DNA from: an uncultured Bacilli bacterium
GTDB lineage: Bacteria > Bacillota_I > Bacilli_A > RF39 > UBA660
Assembly (NCBI GenBank): GCA_944333305.1
Contig: CALVKV010000052.1
Span: 1-9,570 of the forward strand
Length of the DNA stretch: 9,570 nt
Reading direction: 5' to 3'
In this document: positions 7,012 to 9,570 of the stretch, in pieces
How positions within the stretch are numbered: position 1 is the stretch's first letter
How the letters are laid out: each line of letters begins with the position of its first letter
The notes under the pieces: generated by a model
Database searches by the model: none
Seen by the model: only the letters and a program-made list of their open reading frames with translations
Told to the model about the DNA's origin: nothing
Made by a program: the position numbers and the translations under genes

Positions 7012-7040
7012 ATTGTAACATATAATTGCTTATATTTAAA
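7012..7040 (-). promoter_or_regulatory. Candidate promoter of the suf operon
   Basis: The minus strand has TACAAT (7012-7017) preceded by TATGT, an extended -10 of the Gram-positive TRTGn type. TTTAAA (7035-7040) lies 17 bases upstream as a poor -35. The leader to the sufC ATG would be about 45 bases. No recognisable riboswitch or regulator site was seen. Confidence 0.45.
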
Positions 7041-7054
7041 GGTTTTGATAAAAT
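7026..7054 (+). promoter_or_regulatory. Candidate promoter for the 7081 gene
   Basis: TTGCTT (7026-7031) and TAAAAT (7049-7054) are 17 bases apart, with an extended TGA immediately before the -10. It overlaps the candidate suf promoter head-to-head. The ribosome site AGAAAGG at 7064-7070 lies ten bases before the ATG. Confidence 0.45.
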
Positions 7055-7080
7055 AATAATGGTAGAAAGGTAGTGTTTTT

Positions 7081-7743
7081 ATGAGCAGTAGAAAAAAGAT
7101 GAATAGTTTAATGTTAGGACAAGCATTGCTCTTTGGTATTATCATCGTATTTTTTGGTTTTATTATTGTTAGAGAGAAAGTCCCTAGTTTAAAATCTAAA
7201 ACTACTGAAGAAGATATTAATGCTTATTATGAAGAAAATTATGGCAACTTAGATGTTAGACCTGGAGACTTTGTATATAATGAAGATGATAATAGTTATA
7301 GCATTACCTATTATGATAAAGATTATAAAGATTTAAACTTTACTATTACTTCTACTAATAACAAAATTACAGATAATTATGAGGATAACTTTGTAAAAGG
7401 TAAAAGTGTTATAGAAAAATCTGCTGATCTAGTTTTAGAAAAATATAATGAGATTTTTAAAAATACAAATTATCAAAATATAAAAATTGAGTTTAAAGAT
7501 TTAGATAAATATAATGATGCTGAAGTTATAGATATTTTAGAAGGTAATATTTATAATACGGGTTATTACTCTGTTAGTTATTATGTTAAAGCTGATAGTT
7601 TAGATGATATTTATCTTAATAATTTAATTAATAGTTTTAATACAATCGCTTTAAATAATGGTTTAGTTACAAGTAATTATAGTGTTACTTTTGATAATAA
7701 TGGTATAATAAGGATAGTTGAAGGAGGAGATTTTAATGAATGA
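7081..7743 (+). CDS. Membrane-anchored protein of unknown function
   Basis: I do not recognise a family for this 220-residue protein. A short basic start (MSSRKKMNS) is followed by one strongly hydrophobic segment at about residues 11-30 (LMLGQALLFGIIIVFFGFII). This predicts an N-in, C-out single-pass anchor with the remaining 190 residues outside the cell. There is no lipobox and no clear signal-peptidase site. The outer part is acidic and rich in Asn, Asp and Tyr, with alternating strand-like stretches (YSITYYDKDYKDLNFTITST near 73; YYSVSYYVKA near 162). It has no cysteines, so no disulfides or metal site of that kind. It overlaps the HIT gene by eight bases and is very likely co-transcribed with it, although a functional link is not obvious. 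Confidence 0.75.
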   Translation: MSSRKKMNSLMLGQALLFGIIIVFFGFIIVREKVPSLKSKTTEEDINAYYEENYGNLDVRPGDFVYNEDDNSYSITYYDKDYKDLNFTITSTNNKITDNYEDNFVKGKSVIEKSADLVLEKYNEIFKNTNYQNIKIEFKDLDKYNDAEVIDILEGNIYNTGYYSVSYYVKADSLDDIYLNNLINSFNTIALNNGLVTSNYSVTFDNNGIIRIVEGGDFNE

Positions 7744-8134
7744 TTGTTTATTTTGTAAAATAATTAATGGAGATATTCCATCTTATACTGTTTATGAAGA
7801 TGATAAAGTTAAAGCTTTTTTAGATGTTAATCCTAATAGTGATGGTCATGTTTTAGTAATACCTAAAGAACATTATGAAAATTTATTTGAAACACCAAAT
7901 GAAATTATTATTTATATGATAGATACTATTAAAACTAAAATATATCCTATATTAAAAGATAAACTTAATATAGATGGACTTACTATTTGTCAAAATAATT
8001 ATTATGGTCAAGATGTTAAACACTTTCATATACATTTAATACCTAGATATACTGGTGATAGTTTTAAATGTAGTTTTGATAAGAATGAGGTTAGTGATGT
8101 AAAAGATGTTTATGAAAAATTAAAAGCTGAGTAG
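7736..8134 (+). CDS. HIT-family (Hint-type) purine nucleotide hydrolase
   Basis: Small cytosolic histidine-triad protein of the Hint branch, whose members hydrolyse the phosphoramidate bond of adenosine or guanosine conjugates and related nucleotides. The triad HFHIH is at residues 96-100, followed by LIPRY. The N-terminus CLFCKIINGDIPSYTVYEDD carries the C4-x2-C7 pair which, with H46 in VIPKEHYEN, forms the zinc site of many bacterial Hint proteins. At 132 residues it has the usual size and resembles B. subtilis Hit. I chose the ATG at 7736 because AAGGAGG at 7721-7727 is eight bases upstream; a TTG at 7718 lies before that site and is unlikely. It overlaps the preceding gene by eight bases and ends inside a terminator hairpin. 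The exact substrate cannot be told from sequence. Confidence 0.93.
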   Translation: MNDCLFCKIINGDIPSYTVYEDDKVKAFLDVNPNSDGHVLVIPKEHYENLFETPNEIIIYMIDTIKTKIYPILKDKLNIDGLTICQNNYYGQDVKHFHIHLIPRYTGDSFKCSFDKNEVSDVKDVYEKLKAE

Positions 8135-8157
8135 AGATTTATTCTTTACTCAGTTTT
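8127..8157. terminator. Bidirectional terminator between the HIT and ATPase genes
   Basis: CTGAGTAGAG (8127-8136) pairs with CTTTACTCAG (8144-8153), a ten-base stem with one G-U pair and a seven-base loop, followed by TTTTATT for the plus strand. On the minus strand the same stem, with one A-C mismatch, is followed by CTTTTAATTTTT and can end the convergent ATPase transcript. The HIT stop codon lies in the 5' arm and the ATPase stop at 8156-8158 abuts the other side. Confidence 0.8.
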
Positions 8158-9358
8158 ATTCTTCTAATAAGAAGTCTATAATATTTATTACTTCTATGCC
8201 ATCTATTTGTTTATTTTTTACATTATCCATTGTCAATATGACTTTCTTATAATTATCATTGATAGCAAGTAAAGACTTCTTTTCTCGTTCTTCTACTTTT
8301 TCATCTAAAATACTTCTTGATACTTGATAGTATACTTTTTCATTAGATTTAATGGCAATGAAATCAATTTCAATATTATCATATTTCCCTACATATACCT
8401 CATAGCCTCTTCTTAGTAATTCTATATAAACTAAATTTTCGTAACTACTGCCACTATCATATGAGGAAGTACCATCTATTACATTTTTTAAGCCATTATC
8501 AACAAAATAATATTTTCCTTGTGTTTTTAATAGCTGCTTTCCTTTTAATTCAAATCTAGGTACTCTATAGATGAAATATGCGTTCTCTAACATTTTTAAA
8601 TAAGAATCTACTGTTTCATTACTAATAGAACTACCATTTTTTTTCATAAACTCGGCAATAGAATTAGGTGTAGTTAAATTTCCTATGCATGATGCCATAT
8701 ATTTTATTAAATTATCTAAGAATACTATATCTTTTATATTATTTCTACTAATAACATCTTTTTTTAAAACAACCTCTTTTATGTCATTTAAATAGTTAGT
8801 CATCAGGATTTCATTATCATTCATATTAACTAACATTGGCAATCCACCAAATTTTAAATATTTATCAAATTGTTCATACTTATTCTCATTGTTCTTAAAT
8901 GGATATTCTTTGATAAACTCTTTAAAAGAAAATGGATATATCTTTATAGTTAATACTCTACCTGCAAGTAATGTTGTAAGTTCACTCGATAAAAGATAAG
9001 CATTTGAACCGGTTATATAAATATCGGAATTAATATCTACTAATAAGGAATTAACTGCTTTTTCCCATTTATCTACATTTTGTACTTCGTCTAACAATAT
9101 GTACTTTTTACTTTTAGTTTTTACTTTTTCTTTTATATAGTTATATAAATCTTCATAATTTTTTATATCATAAAATGTAGCACTTTCAAAATTCATATAT
9201 ATAATATCTTCTTCTTTAATATTTTCATTTATTAGATAATCTTTATATTGTAATAATAACGTACTCTTTCCACTTCTTCTTACTCCAGTAATTACTTTTA
9301 TTAAATTCAAATCTTTACCTGCTATTAACTGGTTTAAATATTTTTCTCTTACTAGCAT
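8156..9358 (-). CDS. AAA-family ATPase with DUF4143-type C-terminal domain
   Basis: Predicted cytosolic ATPase of the AAA_14/DUF4143 type, a family common in gut bacteria and archaea with no settled function. Residues 1-150 are the ATPase: Walker A GVRRSGKST (25-33, K31), Walker B YILLDE (86-91), sensor-1 region ITGSNA (115-120) and LAGR (131-134). A winged-helix-like middle (about 200-270) leads to KYYFVDNGLKN (282-292). The end resembles a PD-(D/E)XK nuclease fold: E307 in YENLVYIELLRRGYEV, then EIDFIAIK (330-337) and YYQVS (343-347), where the last position is Q-x-S in place of E-x-K. I chose the ATG at 9358 (400 residues): GAGGTG is six bases upstream, while an ATG at 9379 lies within the -10 box. 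It has its own promoter and an adjacent 28-base dyad. Confidence 0.88.
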   Translation of the reverse strand: MLVREKYLNQLIAGKDLNLIKVITGVRRSGKSTLLLQYKDYLINENIKEEDIIYMNFESATFYDIKNYEDLYNYIKEKVKTKSKKYILLDEVQNVDKWEKAVNSLLVDINSDIYITGSNAYLLSSELTTLLAGRVLTIKIYPFSFKEFIKEYPFKNNENKYEQFDKYLKFGGLPMLVNMNDNEILMTNYLNDIKEVVLKKDVISRNNIKDIVFLDNLIKYMASCIGNLTTPNSIAEFMKKNGSSISNETVDSYLKMLENAYFIYRVPRFELKGKQLLKTQGKYYFVDNGLKNVIDGTSSYDSGSSYENLVYIELLRRGYEVYVGKYDNIEIDFIAIKSNEKVYYQVSRSILDEKVEEREKKSLLAINDNYKKVILTMDNVKNKQIDGIEVINIIDFLLEE

Positions 9359-9377
9359 AAATCTCACCTCTGATATC

Positions 9378-9406
9378 ATTATATACTAATTTCCAAAATT
9401 TGACAA
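9378..9406 (-). promoter_or_regulatory. Near-consensus sigma-A promoter of the ATPase gene
   Basis: Minus-strand TTGTCA (9401-9406, 5 of 6) and a perfect TATAAT (9378-9383) are exactly 17 bases apart. The predicted start, near 9371, falls right before the GAGGTG ribosome site, giving a leader of only about 13 bases. It also rules out the ATG at 9379 as the start codon. Confidence 0.7.
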
Positions 9407-9432
9407 GTTTTACGGTTACAACCGTAAAACTT
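9405..9432. promoter_or_regulatory. Perfect 28-base dyad abutting the ATPase promoter
   Basis: Two perfect 13-base arms, AAGTTTTACGGTT (9405-9417) and AACCGTAAAACTT (9420-9432), are separated by AC. The inner edge covers two bases of the -35 box, the classic place for a repressor or activator site. The plus strand continues with a T-rich run (9433-9450), so it also resembles a plus-strand terminator. On the minus strand the tail is not U-rich, so it is a poor terminator for the gene at 9462. Confidence 0.6.
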
Positions 9433-9461
9433 TTTGTTTTCTCTTTTTTTGCGATTATATT

Positions 9462-9570
9462 CTATTTTGTGAAAAAACTAAAAATAAAGTCAATTATTAT
9501 TAAAATTAAAAGAATAATAGATATAAATTTAGGTATTTTTTCTATAAACTTATCTGTTAGAGGCTTTACT
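9462..9570 (-). CDS. C-terminal end of a membrane protein (partial)
   Basis: From the right edge the minus strand encodes 35 residues up to a TAG at 9464-9462. They begin VKPLTDKFIEKIPKFISIIL, continue as a run of Leu and Ile, then DFIFSFFTK. This is a last transmembrane helix with a short basic tail, preceded by an amphipathic Lys-rich segment. It recalls the end of CmpB-like (putative type IV ABC transporter) integral membrane proteins of Firmicutes, but 35 residues cannot prove this. The rest of the gene lies outside the window. The 30 bases between its stop and the dyad hold no convincing U-tailed terminator. Confidence 0.6.
   Translation of the reverse strand, partial: VKPLTDKFIEKIPKFISIILLILIIIDFIFSFFTK

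Noticed and set aside
9359..9379. Upstream ATG at 9379 as the ATPase start
   Set aside because: It overlaps the -10 box and has no ribosome site, while the ATG at 9358 has GAGGTG correctly spaced.

Overview
The window is very AT-rich. It uses the standard code: TGA serves as a stop (ends of the SufD gene and of the gene at 7081-7743) and tryptophans are TGG. It has strong GGAGG ribosome binding sites, sigma-A type promoters and a sufC-D-S-U-B operon. Together these point to a low-GC Firmicute, probably an uncultured gut Bacilli or Erysipelotrichia-like lineage, and not a TGA=Trp Mycoplasma. The taxonomic placement is inference.

Layout from the left. Positions 1-11 look like the ribosome binding site of a minus-strand gene that starts outside the window. 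A pyrimidine-nucleoside phosphorylase (163-1386, minus) follows. Next come a 240-base spacer with a less AT-rich patch, an XRE-type repressor (1627-1983, minus) and a short tail-less single-stranded DNA-binding protein (2085-2432, minus). The core of the window is a complete SUF iron-sulfur cluster assembly operon on the minus strand (6961 down to 2585), in the Firmicutes order sufC, sufD, sufS, sufU, sufB. Its genes overlap or are separated by 14 bases, and a hairpin terminator follows. Divergent from it are a membrane-anchored protein of unknown function (7081-7743, plus) and an overlapping HIT-family nucleotide hydrolase (7736-8134, plus). A shared bidirectional terminator separates these from a convergent AAA ATPase with a DUF4143-type C-terminus (8156-9358, minus). 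The right edge holds the C-terminus of a membrane protein (9462-9570, minus).

How the genes work together: SufS releases sulfur from cysteine, SufU relays it, and the SufB-SufC-SufD ATPase scaffold builds the cluster. The other genes are separate transcription units with housekeeping or accessory roles.

The window is mostly ordinary core genome and I found no clearly new multi-gene system. The points that deserve a second look are: a perfect 28-base dyad abutting a near-consensus promoter for the ATPase; the sufS start, where the only canonical start codon lies inside a perfect Shine-Dalgarno sequence and an AUU start is plausible; a roughly half-length SufD; a tail-less SSB with a leader hairpin next to its ribosome binding site; and a possible gene remnant in the 1387-1626 spacer.
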